Positions 25,224-34,260 of a DNA stretch of 49,599 nt are shown piece after piece. The notes beneath the pieces were generated by a model. It made no database searches. It worked only from the letters and a program-made list of their open reading frames with translations, and was not told where the DNA came from. Source of the stretch: Crocosphaera sp. (lineage in GTDB: Bacteria > Cyanobacteriota > Cyanobacteriia > Cyanobacteriales > Microcystaceae); contig NZ_JASJEB010000115.1 in the NCBI RefSeq assembly GCF_030064895.1, positions 1 to 49,599 of the forward strand. The letters are read 5' to 3'. Made by a program: the position numbers and the translations under genes. Position 1 is the first letter of the stretch. Each line of letters starts with the position of its first letter.

Positions 25224-25327
25224 TATAGCGTTTCTCGGACTCATGAGGTACACCTAACTCCTAACTCCTAACTCCTAACTCGTAAAACTAGAAAACTGTG
25301 TACCTCACAAGTATGGGAACTGCTATA
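25224..25327. repeat. MITE-like element overlapping the AI-2E transporter stop codon
   Basis: About 30-base imperfect inverted ends: TATAGCGTTTCTCGGACTC and ATGAGGTACAC at the left, GTGTACCTCAC and GGGAACTGCTATA at the right. The centre holds four copies of the octamer CTAACTCC. The right-hand CTATA contains the stop codon (25323-25325) of the gene on the minus strand. Confidence 0.7.
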
Positions 25328-26420
25328 ATTCTATTTCTTTTGTCGATGAAAGTTGAGAAAAAGGATTATAAAAAAGACTGCCGGTTTGGGGTGGTAAGGT
25401 AGGGTCCCCGATAATTTCTGTTACCCCTTTAATTACTCCAGTTAAAGGGATAGCTAAAATTACCCCCAATAAACCACCAATTTTTGCTCCAAGTAACAAA
25501 GCAATAAAAATTATAACTGGAGGAAGTCCTGTTAAATTTCCCATAATTCGTGGGGCAATTAAATTATCTTTTATTTGTTGAATTATCACGGATATTATTA
25601 ATACTTGTATAGCTAACCACCAATTAATAAAAATCAAAATAATGGTAACAGTTCCGATACCCAAAGTTGCCCCAATAAATGGCAATATTTCCATTACTCC
25701 AATGAACACAGCAAAAAGAAGAAAGAAGGGAATTCCTAATAGTCTAAAAGCAATAGTTAAACTCACTGCCATGAATAAACCTAAGATTAACTGACCTGTC
25801 AAAAATCGCTGTAAATTCTTTTCTAATGTGGTGGTTAAAACCCCACGTATTTGAGGAGAAAAAAAGCTAATTATTCCTTTCCAAAGTTTTTCACCGTCTA
25901 ATAACATATAAAAAGAAACAACAATAACAACAATTAGGTCAATAAACCAGTTAAAAGTTCCCACCACTAAACCGAAGCTAGTGGAAGCAATTCCTTCTGT
26001 TTGTTCCTGTATTTTTGTTAATATTTGAGATGCTAAAAATTCAAGATTTATAGGAAAGTTTTTATCATCAATTAAACCTTGTAATGTTATTAATTGTTGT
26101 TGTCCTTGTTCTAGTAAAATTGGTAATTTTGTAATTAACTGTCTTGCTTGATTAACTACAGGAGGCAGCAAAGTAATTCCTAAAAAACTGATAATTAGAA
26201 TCGCTCCTAAATAAACTAATATAGCAGCTAAAGAACGGGGTAAAATTGCTTTTAGACCGCGTACTGGATAGTTTAATAAAAAAGCAATTAACGAAGCAGT
26301 GAGAATCAAACTAATTAAACCACCAATATAAGTTAAGGTCTTGACTGTTAACCAACCTGTGACTAAAATGAGTAGCCAAGTAAAAAGAATTTTTTGAGGG
26401 CGAGAAAACCAAGCATTCAT
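25323..26420 (-). CDS. AI-2E family transporter (PerM/UPF0118)
   Basis: Integral membrane protein of 365 residues with about eight helices in the AI-2E/PerM arrangement: two at the N-terminus, a helical extramembrane segment (about 85-140), then the C-terminal block with LLGIPFFLLFAVFIGVMEILPFIGATLG and GLPPVIIFIALLLGAKIGGLLGVILAIPLTG. Members export autoinducer-2 or act as Na+/H+ antiporters, so the substrate is open. The last residues and stop codon are at the end of an inserted repeat, so the native C-terminus may have been altered. Confidence 0.88.
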   Translation of the reverse strand: MNAWFSRPQKILFTWLLILVTGWLTVKTLTYIGGLISLILTASLIAFLLNYPVRGLKAILPRSLAAILVYLGAILIISFLGITLLPPVVNQARQLITKLPILLEQGQQQLITLQGLIDDKNFPINLEFLASQILTKIQEQTEGIASTSFGLVVGTFNWFIDLIVVIVVSFYMLLDGEKLWKGIISFFSPQIRGVLTTTLEKNLQRFLTGQLILGLFMAVSLTIAFRLLGIPFFLLFAVFIGVMEILPFIGATLGIGTVTIILIFINWWLAIQVLIISVIIQQIKDNLIAPRIMGNLTGLPPVIIFIALLLGAKIGGLLGVILAIPLTGVIKGVTEIIGDPTLPPQTGSLFYNPFSQLSSTKEIEL

Positions 26421-26459
26421 GAGTTATTTATGATTTTTGATAAGGTATAATAAACAAAT

Positions 26460-27818
26460 TTATGATGATAAATTACTCACTAAGGGAGTAGGATAAGCAT
26501 TAAAATTAGCTTTTTTGAGAGCTTCGACCACTGATTTATCATTGTTTACCCAGTAATCTTCACCTAAGCGAACTAACTGCCGATTTTCTCCATTACCAAT
26601 GATAGCAATTACTGGAATTTTTGCCTGATTTTTGTTCCCAGAATATGTTTGCAGAATTCCTTTTAAATTATGATAAGAAACTTGATCAACTGCTTGTTCA
26701 ATACTCAAGTTAACCATCAACATTTTTACTGTTTCTACTGGCTCAGCATCGTTAACAATTAGTTGAACTTTATCATCTCTATAATCAACTTTTCCCCAAA
26801 CAATGAGGCGAGAATCTTCGGTTAAAATCTCTCGAATTTTTTTATAAGTTTCAGGAAAACAAACGCCTTCTACTTGTGCTGAACCGTCTTCTAAGACTAA
26901 AAAGGCCATTGGATCTCCTTTTTTTGTTGTGTATTGTTTGACTTCATTAACCATAATGACAGCACTAACTTTTGTGTGTTTTTTCTGTTCTGGGATTTCA
27001 TTTAAGTTAATTGGTGATAATATCTTAGCTGCTTTTTTAACCGCCGTTAAAGGATGTTCTGAAACATAAAATCCTAAATGTTCTTTTTCTAATTTTAGTT
27101 TGTCTTGTAGGGAATAATCTTCCACAGATGATGCACTGGGAGCCTGTTTAAATTCATTATTTGATTCTGTTTTTTCTGTATTATCTGTATTCATTAAATC
27201 AAAAATATTTAGTTGTCCACTTTCTTTTTCTTTGGTTCTTTTTTGCGCCCAAGGTATTACTAATTCTAAATCATTAATCAATTGTTTACGGTTGGAATTA
27301 ATTGCATCAAATGCTCCAGCATAAATTAAAGTTTCTAATGCTCTTTTATTCACTGAACGTAAGTCAACACGACAACAAAAATCTGCTAAAGATTCAAAGT
27401 TTCCTTCTGCTTCTTCCCGTGCTTTTAAAATATTCTCGATCGCACCTTCTCCTAAATTTCTAACTGCCGATAAACCAAAAAGAATTTGTTTATCTATGGG
27501 GGTAAAATCTTTCTCTGAGCGATTGATATCTGGTGGCAAAACATCAATACCCATTTTTTGACAGTTTTCCCGATATTTTTCTACTTTATCTTGACTATCA
27601 CTACTAGCTGTTAACAAAGCAGTCATATATTCAACGGGATAATTAGCTTTTAAATAAGCAGTTTGATAGGTAACATAAGCATAAGCTGTGGAATGAGATT
27701 TATTGAAACAGTTAGAAGCAATTAAACCGTTAGCTAATAAAAAATTATGATCTTTTTCTACTCCAATATCGTAAACTTTTTCTGTGCTTAAAGAACGACG
27801 ACTAATAATTTTAACCAT
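26460..27818 (-). CDS. dnaE: DNA polymerase III alpha subunit, C-terminal half with C-terminal split intein
   Basis: The first 36 residues are the C-terminal half of the cyanobacterial DnaE split intein: [10 protein letters not shown], the block-F-like [21 protein letters not shown] and the terminal Asn36. The C-extein begins with the required Cys37 in [13 protein letters not shown]. The extein of about 416 residues is the C-terminal part of DnaE ([14 protein letters not shown]-type segment, HhH region and OB domain [20 protein letters not shown]). It must trans-splice with the DnaE-N half encoded elsewhere. The start at ATG 27818 has AGGAG 10 bases upstream; the frame runs 18 codons further through tandem repeats and is not coding there. 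Confidence 0.95.
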   Translation of the reverse strand: MVKIISRRSLSTEKVYDIGVEKDHNFLLANGLIASNCFNKSHSTAYAYVTYQTAYLKANYPVEYMTALLTASSDSQDKVEKYRENCQKMGIDVLPPDINRSEKDFTPIDKQILFGLSAVRNLGEGAIENILKAREEAEGNFESLADFCCRVDLRSVNKRALETLIYAGAFDAINSNRKQLINDLELVIPWAQKRTKEKESGQLNIFDLMNTDNTEKTESNNEFKQAPSASSVEDYSLQDKLKLEKEHLGFYVSEHPLTAVKKAAKILSPINLNEIPEQKKHTKVSAVIMVNEVKQYTTKKGDPMAFLVLEDGSAQVEGVCFPETYKKIREILTEDSRLIVWGKVDYRDDKVQLIVNDAEPVETVKMLMVNLSIEQAVDQVSYHNLKGILQTYSGNKNQAKIPVIAIIGNGENRQLVRLGEDYWVNNDKSVVEALKKANFNAYPTPLVSNLSS

Positions 27819-27840
27819 AATGTTTTCTCCTAATGACCAA

Positions 27841-27973
27841 ACATTGAACATTGAACATTGAACATTGAACATTTTGGTTTCAAGCCTCTCCCTTTAGGGA
27901 GAAAGAAGTTTGGGAGAGGTTTCAAGCCTACTTCCAAACGAATGATAAATGATAAATGTTAAATGATAAATGA
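27841..27973. repeat. Tandem heptamers and nested repeat upstream of dnaE-C
   Basis: Nearly five copies of the heptamer ACATTGA (27841-27873), then a direct repeat GGTTTCAAGCCT (27876-27887 and 27918-27929) that overlaps the inverted pair CCTCTCCC/GGGAGAGG, then AATGATA heptamers (27941-27973). Tandem heptamers are the known short tandemly repeated repetitive type of cyanobacteria. They occupy the spacer between the rlmL stop codon and dnaE-C, including the likely dnaE-C promoter. Confidence 0.75.
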
Positions 27974-27993
27974 AATTACACCTTAAGATTGAC

Positions 27994-29121
27994 TTAATAT
28001 AACTCGTATTTAAGCAAGGTACAGGGTAGAGTACCATTATACACAGGAATACGTCCTGATGTTCTTAAACCAATTTTTTTGGTTAGTTCTTTATTTCCAC
28101 TTAAAATGTATGCTGTCCAACCCTTAAAACGCTGTTTAAATATATCTCCTAATAGTTTATATAATGCTCCTAATTCTTCAGACTTACCTAACCTTTTACC
28201 GTAGGGAGGATTACAAATTATAATGCCATTATCTGTGGGTGGTTCAAGATTTTCTAAAGCTACTTGTGTTAGTTTAAGATGGTGATTAACATCGCATTTT
28301 TTGGCGTTTATTGTTGCTTGTCTCACCATTTCCATGTTGCGATCGCTACCAAAAATTGGTGCATCTAATTGGTGTTTTTGTTGTTGTATTGCTTCATCTA
28401 TTATTCCATCACATAAATCTGCATCAAAGTCTGACCACTGTTCAAAATTAAAACGATTTCTTGATAAACCTGGAGCAATATTTAAGCTTTTTGAGGCAGC
28501 TTCAATGGGTAAAATTCCTGAACCACACATAGGGTCTAAAAAGGGTATTTCTGGTGTCCAGTTTGCCATCTCTAATAGTGCAGCAGCTAAACTTTCTTTG
28601 AGGGGTGCAAGTCCCATTGCTGGCCGATATCCTCTTCTATGTAAACTGTCTCCAGAACTGTCTAAACTGAGTATACATTGATCATAATAAATATGAGCAT
28701 TGATTAATATATCGGGGTTTTTGACATCAATATTTGAGCGTCTATTATAACGATCTCTTTGTTGGTCAACTATAGCATTTTTTATCTGTAAGGCAGTGAA
28801 ATGACTATGGTTTAATTGGGAATTTTTACCCGTACAATTAATTGCAAAAGTTTGGTCAATTTGTAGATGTTCAGACCAATCTATTTTTTTAACATTCTTG
28901 TATAATTCTTCTGCATTTTTACTGTTAATGGTGTTAATAGGAACCAAAACACGGAAGATAATTCTTGACCAGATATTGACTTTATATAATAAGGCTTTAT
29001 CTCCTTGGAAATAAACCCCTGTAAAGTCAGGTTTAACGTTATTTGCTCCTAAGTTTTCTAACTCTTTAGCAGCAATTTCTTCTAACCCTCTGGCAACCGT
29101 AGCAAAGTATTGATTATTCAT
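27994..29121 (-). CDS. rlmL: THUMP-domain rRNA methyltransferase, RlmL N-terminal type
   Basis: The N-terminal ferredoxin-like and THUMP RNA-binding region (1-160) is followed by a class I SAM-dependent methylase: LDPMCGSGILPIEAA (motif I), GSDRNMEMVRQA and the N2-guanine signature IICNPPYGKRLG. At 375 residues it equals the RlmL half of E. coli RlmKL, which makes m2G2445 in 23S rRNA; the RlmK half is absent. The family and guanine-N2 chemistry are firm, the exact site is inferred. Confidence 0.88.
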   Translation of the reverse strand: MNNQYFATVARGLEEIAAKELENLGANNVKPDFTGVYFQGDKALLYKVNIWSRIIFRVLVPINTINSKNAEELYKNVKKIDWSEHLQIDQTFAINCTGKNSQLNHSHFTALQIKNAIVDQQRDRYNRRSNIDVKNPDILINAHIYYDQCILSLDSSGDSLHRRGYRPAMGLAPLKESLAAALLEMANWTPEIPFLDPMCGSGILPIEAASKSLNIAPGLSRNRFNFEQWSDFDADLCDGIIDEAIQQQKHQLDAPIFGSDRNMEMVRQATINAKKCDVNHHLKLTQVALENLEPPTDNGIIICNPPYGKRLGKSEELGALYKLLGDIFKQRFKGWTAYILSGNKELTKKIGLRTSGRIPVYNGTLPCTLLKYELY

Positions 29122-29323
29122 TAATAATAGTAATTGTTTGGATTTGATTGTTAGATATAGTAGATTGAAATAGTTAATTTATTATATTAAATTTCAAGTA
29201 GTTCGAGAATCTTACTCGCTAGTTTTTTAGTTAGTAGCAATAGTCGTTTTTAATACAATACTAATTTTTTGTGGGCTTTTCATTCATTTTAGCATATTAT
29301 TTTGATTCAATAATAAACTCTTT

Positions 29324-32300
29324 CTAATTATTTTGATTTTCATCTGTTTTCTGTCTAACCCGTATTTGTTCAATTAATATATAAAGTTCGTCTAAAAATT
29401 CACTTCCTAACTTAACTAATCGATATTTATCTTTACGAGTATATTCTTTTAACCAATTAGTAAAAACTTCTGACCCTGAATAAGTTTCTATCATTCTTCC
29501 TACTGGACTACGTTTTGAACGTTTAGAACCTTTAAATAGACTTATTAAAACTTTAACAATATTACTAGGCTTTTTAAAACTATTTTTGAAAAGTTTTTGT
29601 TTTTGTTTTTTACGTCTCATTCTTTCATGTACTTCTATATTTCGATTACGTTGTTGCTCTTGTAAGAATAATGAATTTTCTATTACCATAGCTAGTTCAC
29701 TTAAAATTTTTTCTGTATTTTTATTTACGATAATAAGCTCACGTTCACGACTAATAGTTATTAGTTGCTTACTAAAGTCTTCAGTTCGATATGAATTGAT
29801 TAATCTTAGCAATTCTTGAATATCTATAGTATTTGGGTATTTGTTTTGTTTTACCCATTTTCTCCACTGATTCCAGTCTCGTAACCATTTGGTTACAAAT
29901 TGGTACAAAAATCTTAAATACAACAAGATAAAAAAAATCATAAAAGTAATACAAATACCGATTAATATTTTAGCCAAAATATTCTCGGTATTTTCAGTAC
30001 TCCACCATATTAAATACAGTAATAATGTATAAAACACAAGTATTATATAACTCCAAACATTACCTACAATAGATTTACAAAATTTCAAGAATTTTCTCAG
30101 ATTACAAAAAAAATAAAATAACGGAAAGAAAAGTAAAAAAAGCCACCACCACCATTCAGTAAACTTTCCTGTATTAGCAGCTAAAATGGCAAAAATGGAC
30201 CATAGAAGAGGAAAAAGAAAGAAACGTACGTAAGGTGATATAATAAATCTGGGTGAAAAGAATACTCCTCCTGCTAATTTGTTGTTATAAACATTATTGG
30301 ATGAGATCTCTAAGGAAGATAGCTGTAAACTGAAATAAGAAACAATTAGAAAGATAAAACCTAGAATGGTTAATTGTATTTTGTATGGAAAAGTATAGCA
30401 GATATAGAGTAAAAAAATAAGAACGAAAAAATGCAAAATAAGATCAATAGGTCTAATCCATCTTAAAAGTCTCAAACTATTAAGATACTGCTTTGAATTA
30501 TCAAGTCGAGATAAATGTGCTTCAGTGGTAAAATATTCCTTATATAAACGCCCCGTAGAAAATAAATGTAACAATGTTGTACGAATACCAGCCGCAATAT
30601 CATCAGGAGTTTTTCTTTTTCCTAGTCTAGCAGTCTGTCGATAAGCCACCTCTTTTAACCATTGACTATCACTCGCAAAAGCATCACGAAGTAACCAAAC
30701 TAAAATAGGTTGAGAAGTAATCCCCGCAACTTCTAAACCCCATTTGCGATCCTGAAGTGTTCCTTTAACGGTTGCAGATAATAACAAACGTTCTGCTTGA
30801 TCTTGAATATTATCCCCTAAATCTTCGAGACGACCTCTAAAACCATCTTGTAAAAGTCCCAATAAATGAATAACACCATCCGGCCAAGAAAATGTTTGAA
30901 GAGATGAATTTTTTTTCTGTTGTGACTCATCATTAACATATCCTTTCGGATCATCAATTAATTCTGAGACATTTCCTACCATCTCGGTCAAAATATTATC
31001 TGCTTCTGTCAAAATAGCGGTAAACTTTTCTGAAGGTTGAGTCTGAAAAATAACAACCGTTGTTTCTCTCCAACGACCATCTTTTAATAACTCTGGGGGA
31101 CTAACGCGATCAGTCTCTTTAAGAACTACACAAGTCGCAAAATATTCCTGAAAACGACGATGAGAAAAGGTGAATTTTTTATCTTTTTCAATCGTTGCAT
31201 CTTCAGAACGGGCTAATTTTAGATATACTAAAGCATCTAAAAGCTTATCAAAATGGCCGGGAACCCTAAACTTAGCATTCTCCATTCCCTGACGAATAGC
31301 GTCACGAGTGGGACTTAGACCTAAATTTTGATCTAGGGTCATACAAAAAGCAACCTGTTCTGCGATCGCCCTTATTTCAGTGGGTTCGAGATTAAAACGC
31401 TTTTTGAGACGTTCTTGGTCACGGTTTAATCGTTGTTGTAAGTAAATTTCAAATACACTATGAGTATTCTTAGGAAAAGGAATCCCATTTCGCATATTCT
31501 CACAGAGAATACTTAAAAACATGGGATTTTTAGTCATCTCTTGAATTTCTGGAGACGAATTTCTCCACTCGTTAATTAATTTCTTTTCAATAGAAGAATC
31601 AAGTTTTGTATTAGAAGAATCAAGTTTTGCGTTACGGATAAGTTCCAAACGGCGATTTTCTAGGGGTAAAATACTAAAGCGAGGCCATCTTAAATGTTTT
31701 GGACCACGAAACTTACGAGACGCTATAATACCCCGACATTGATTAAAACCTCCCAGAAAATTATCGATGGCTTCAGCGTAATTTCTGATAATTTCATCAG
31801 ATTCAACAGAGCTTAATATCTCTGGCAATTCATCAAAAGAGTCAAATAAAAATAACCAAATTCCCTCCTGAATACCTCTCTTAAATTCATCATCCAAAAA
31901 CCTTTCAATATAACTGTCATTAATTCGATTTAATTCTTGTTTAACAAAATTCTCAATCAAATTTCTATCAATAGGTTGAGAATCTCTTTCTAGTTTTTTT
32001 AAATTAATATAAAGAGGAATCAAACTTTTAACATTATTACTATATCTAGCACGTTCGGCTAAGTTTTCAGCAAGATGACGCAAAGCTACACTTTTCCCTG
32101 ATCCGGGTTCTCCCTCAATCAAAATAAGTCTTTCAGTGCTAAATTTTAAAGCTTTAGAAAGGGATTTTTCACGGCGTAATCCTTTCTGATCTAATTGAAC
32201 AAAAGGAATTAAATCCCATACTTTTCTTTTTCCTTCAGCTTCAATTTCGGCTTCTAATTCAGTAAAACGTTCATCTCTCCACTCTTCATCAAGATTTAAA

Positions 32301-32587
32301 GCATCAATCTCACGAACAATATGTTTAGCAAATATTTGTCTTTCCTCTCTTCGCTTTTGTTGTTTTTTATTATAAAATAACGGCAAAAATTCTTCTATCA
32401 ATATTTTTTTTATTTTACTGACTACAAATAAAATTCCCCAAATACCTAATAAAACTAGCACAATTAGTAAAATGTAGTTAATTAGGTGAGATAACCATGT
32501 TGGTGCTTGTCCTTCAAAAAATATATTTGATATTAGCTCGTTCAACTGTTCAGCTATCTTGAACAAATCCAAGGGACCAATTTTCAT
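29324..32587 (-). CDS. Membrane-embedded NACHT-domain NTPase
   Basis: A 1087-residue STAND-type NTPase. There is one N-terminal membrane helix (about 35-57), a charged linker, then the NACHT core with Walker A GEPGSGKS (159-166) and Walker B/NACHT motif WLFLFDSFDELPE (244-256). After it come the winged-helix-like region (FSHRRFQEYFATCVVLKE) and a helical region. A block of about six membrane helices follows (roughly 705-895), including EWWWWLFLLFFPLFYFF, then a basic and coiled C-terminus. Bacterial NACHT proteins include antiphage effectors; the C-terminal membrane block could be sensor or effector. It stands alone, with a decayed gene upstream. Defence is inference. Confidence 0.85.
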   Translation of the reverse strand: MKIGPLDLFKIAEQLNELISNIFFEGQAPTWLSHLINYILLIVLVLLGIWGILFVVSKIKKILIEEFLPLFYNKKQQKRREERQIFAKHIVREIDALNLDEEWRDERFTELEAEIEAEGKRKVWDLIPFVQLDQKGLRREKSLSKALKFSTERLILIEGEPGSGKSVALRHLAENLAERARYSNNVKSLIPLYINLKKLERDSQPIDRNLIENFVKQELNRINDSYIERFLDDEFKRGIQEGIWLFLFDSFDELPEILSSVESDEIIRNYAEAIDNFLGGFNQCRGIIASRKFRGPKHLRWPRFSILPLENRRLELIRNAKLDSSNTKLDSSIEKKLINEWRNSSPEIQEMTKNPMFLSILCENMRNGIPFPKNTHSVFEIYLQQRLNRDQERLKKRFNLEPTEIRAIAEQVAFCMTLDQNLGLSPTRDAIRQGMENAKFRVPGHFDKLLDALVYLKLARSEDATIEKDKKFTFSHRRFQEYFATCVVLKETDRVSPPELLKDGRWRETTVVIFQTQPSEKFTAILTEADNILTEMVGNVSELIDDPKGYVNDESQQKKNSSLQTFSWPDGVIHLLGLLQDGFRGRLEDLGDNIQDQAERLLLSATVKGTLQDRKWGLEVAGITSQPILVWLLRDAFASDSQWLKEVAYRQTARLGKRKTPDDIAAGIRTTLLHLFSTGRLYKEYFTTEAHLSRLDNSKQYLNSLRLLRWIRPIDLILHFFVLIFLLYICYTFPYKIQLTILGFIFLIVSYFSLQLSSLEISSNNVYNNKLAGGVFFSPRFIISPYVRFFLFPLLWSIFAILAANTGKFTEWWWWLFLLFFPLFYFFCNLRKFLKFCKSIVGNVWSYIILVFYTLLLYLIWWSTENTENILAKILIGICITFMIFFILLYLRFLYQFVTKWLRDWNQWRKWVKQNKYPNTIDIQELLRLINSYRTEDFSKQLITISRERELIIVNKNTEKILSELAMVIENSLFLQEQQRNRNIEVHERMRRKKQKQKLFKNSFKKPSNIVKVLISLFKGSKRSKRSPVGRMIETYSGSEVFTNWLKEYTRKDKYRLVKLGSEFLDELYILIEQIRVRQKTDENQNN

Positions 32588-32831
32588 ATTAATTTTTACC
32601 TAGGTGTTTACTTAGATACTCGATATCTTGCTTAAAAACGTATAAGTATAAAAATAGATATCGGGTAATTAAGCATCTTTATTCCAGTTATATAATACCA
32701 TAATATAGCTAATTTGTAATTTTAAAAGTATGGTCATTTTTAACAACTGATATAAAATTGCTAACTTTTGTTGAACTTACAGACAATTTTTGGGAACTCT
32801 TATAATAATAGACAAAAAGAAATGATAAATC

Positions 32832-33193
32832 ATGCTACGAAAAACAACAAAATTATTCCTCACCACTATCTTAGCGATCGCCACTATAAACACTATTGAA
32901 ACACACACAAATACCCAACACTTCTCATAGTTGGTTAACACCTCAACCAGAAGCGCAAGCAAGAAGCAGTGGGGGACGTAGTGGGGGAGGATCATTTAAT
33001 AAGGGTTCCTCTAGTTCTATTTGAAAATATTAGAACACCAGATGACCTCAAACAAACTTTAAATAGTCTAGGTTCTATACCTTCTGATTATTTACTTAAA
33101 TTTGAACTAATTTGGAGTCCACAAACAGAAAAGGATAGTTTAACTTATGATGAATTTATCCTTGAATATACTAATATGATGGAATTAATATAA
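32832..33193 (+). pseudogene. Decayed DUF1517-family gene
   Basis: Pieces of one protein lie in three frames. Frame 1 (32832-32930) gives a signal-like start MLRKTTKLFLTTILAIATI and stops. The next frame (from 32932) gives PEAQARSSGGRSGGGSF, the hallmark Gly/Ser/Arg segment after the signal of DUF1517 proteins, and stops. The third frame (about 33026-33193) gives the C-terminus RTPDDLKQTLNSLGSIPSDY and DSLTYDEFILEY. The middle 200 or so residues of the family are missing. Hence a frameshift plus a large internal deletion. Confidence 0.75.
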
Positions 33194-33328
33194 GGGGTTG
33201 ATAATGAACAATGAATAATGGATAATGATAAGAAAAATTTACACCAAGTCTTTAACAATAGGGTATAATTAGGAATAAACAAGATATTACTACAAACTTT
33301 ATTGTTTTAGTTTCAAACAAAAAAATCT

Positions 33329-34132
33329 ATGATTCAATCTCTCTTAAATAGTTTTCGAGGTATTTTATTAGGACCTGTTATTGCTAAGCAAATTATAGCT
33401 CAAAAGCAAACTGAATTAAATTGGGAAATAACTAATGAGAAAATTATCATAGATTTGATTCAAAAAGAAACAATATCTCCAGAAACTTGTCAAACAATTA
33501 TCTCAAAAGATGAGGAAATTATTTCTGGAGAATTCATCTTAAAAATATTACCTTTAATCCTCTTTTTTCATGAAACAGAATATCTATTATCCGAACAGTT
33601 AGCAACAATATCAAAACATATAAATTTAACTGAAGAAGTAATCCAAGAAGTAGTATTATTTAGGCAAATCATTAACTTGATTTTGGAAAACAAAGAAAAC
33701 TTATTACAAAATATCTGTAATCTATCCCAATCTCTAGAAAAAGTACAAAATTTGTTAAATAATCAAACACCATTAACAGAAATAAAGCGACAGTTTCGAG
33801 AAAAAAAAGTTTTAAATAGTAACTATTTATTATTATCTTTATATTGTTTTGCTCGAACTCCAGACAACTTTAAATTGAGTATTTTACAAGCATCTCAATT
33901 TAACCATCCCCTAATTCTTGGCATTACAGCAGCCCTATCTGGGGGTTATAACGGTTATTCTGGTATTAGTATACCTTGGCGTTTAACTATGAGTTTAGAC
34001 AACGAAAATAACTTAAGAGAACAACAAATTACTCAATTATGGAAAAAATGGGTTGGTGTAGATGATCCCTTCAAGATAATTAGACCCGTAAAAAATCAGG
34101 TTATTAACCCAGTCAAGATCAATAACCGTTAA
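33329..34132 (+). CDS. ADP-ribosylglycohydrolase-like protein (divergent)
   Basis: All-helical protein of 267 residues. The N-terminus SLLNSFRGILLG and the C-terminal SLYCFARTPDNFKLSILQAS plus ILGITAALSGGYNGYSGI resemble the start and end of ADP-ribosylglycohydrolase (DraG-like) proteins. The metal-binding Asp clusters typical of active DraG are not evident: the N-terminal acidic loop is absent, and TAALSGGYNGYSGI replaces the usual G-D-x-D-T-x-A. It is therefore likely a catalytically inactive relative. It sits between the DUF1517 remnant and mgdA. Confidence 0.6.
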   Translation: MIQSLLNSFRGILLGPVIAKQIIAQKQTELNWEITNEKIIIDLIQKETISPETCQTIISKDEEIISGEFILKILPLILFFHETEYLLSEQLATISKHINLTEEVIQEVVLFRQIINLILENKENLLQNICNLSQSLEKVQNLLNNQTPLTEIKRQFREKKVLNSNYLLLSLYCFARTPDNFKLSILQASQFNHPLILGITAALSGGYNGYSGISIPWRLTMSLDNENNLREQQITQLWKKWVGVDDPFKIIRPVKNQVINPVKINNR

Positions 34133-34260
34133 TTCCTAGTAAAACAAGTCACATTTTTGGTTAGAATATGGAATAAACGATATTAACAAACACAGGGGAT
34201 CAAAAATCATCCTCCCCCGCTCTTAGTAGAAAAAAACAAAATTAAACTAACCCTTGAATT

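Noticed and set aside
27819-27872. Eighteen-codon N-terminal extension of dnaE-C
   Set aside because: It is encoded by tandem heptamers, and the ribosome site and intein homology both place the start at 27818.
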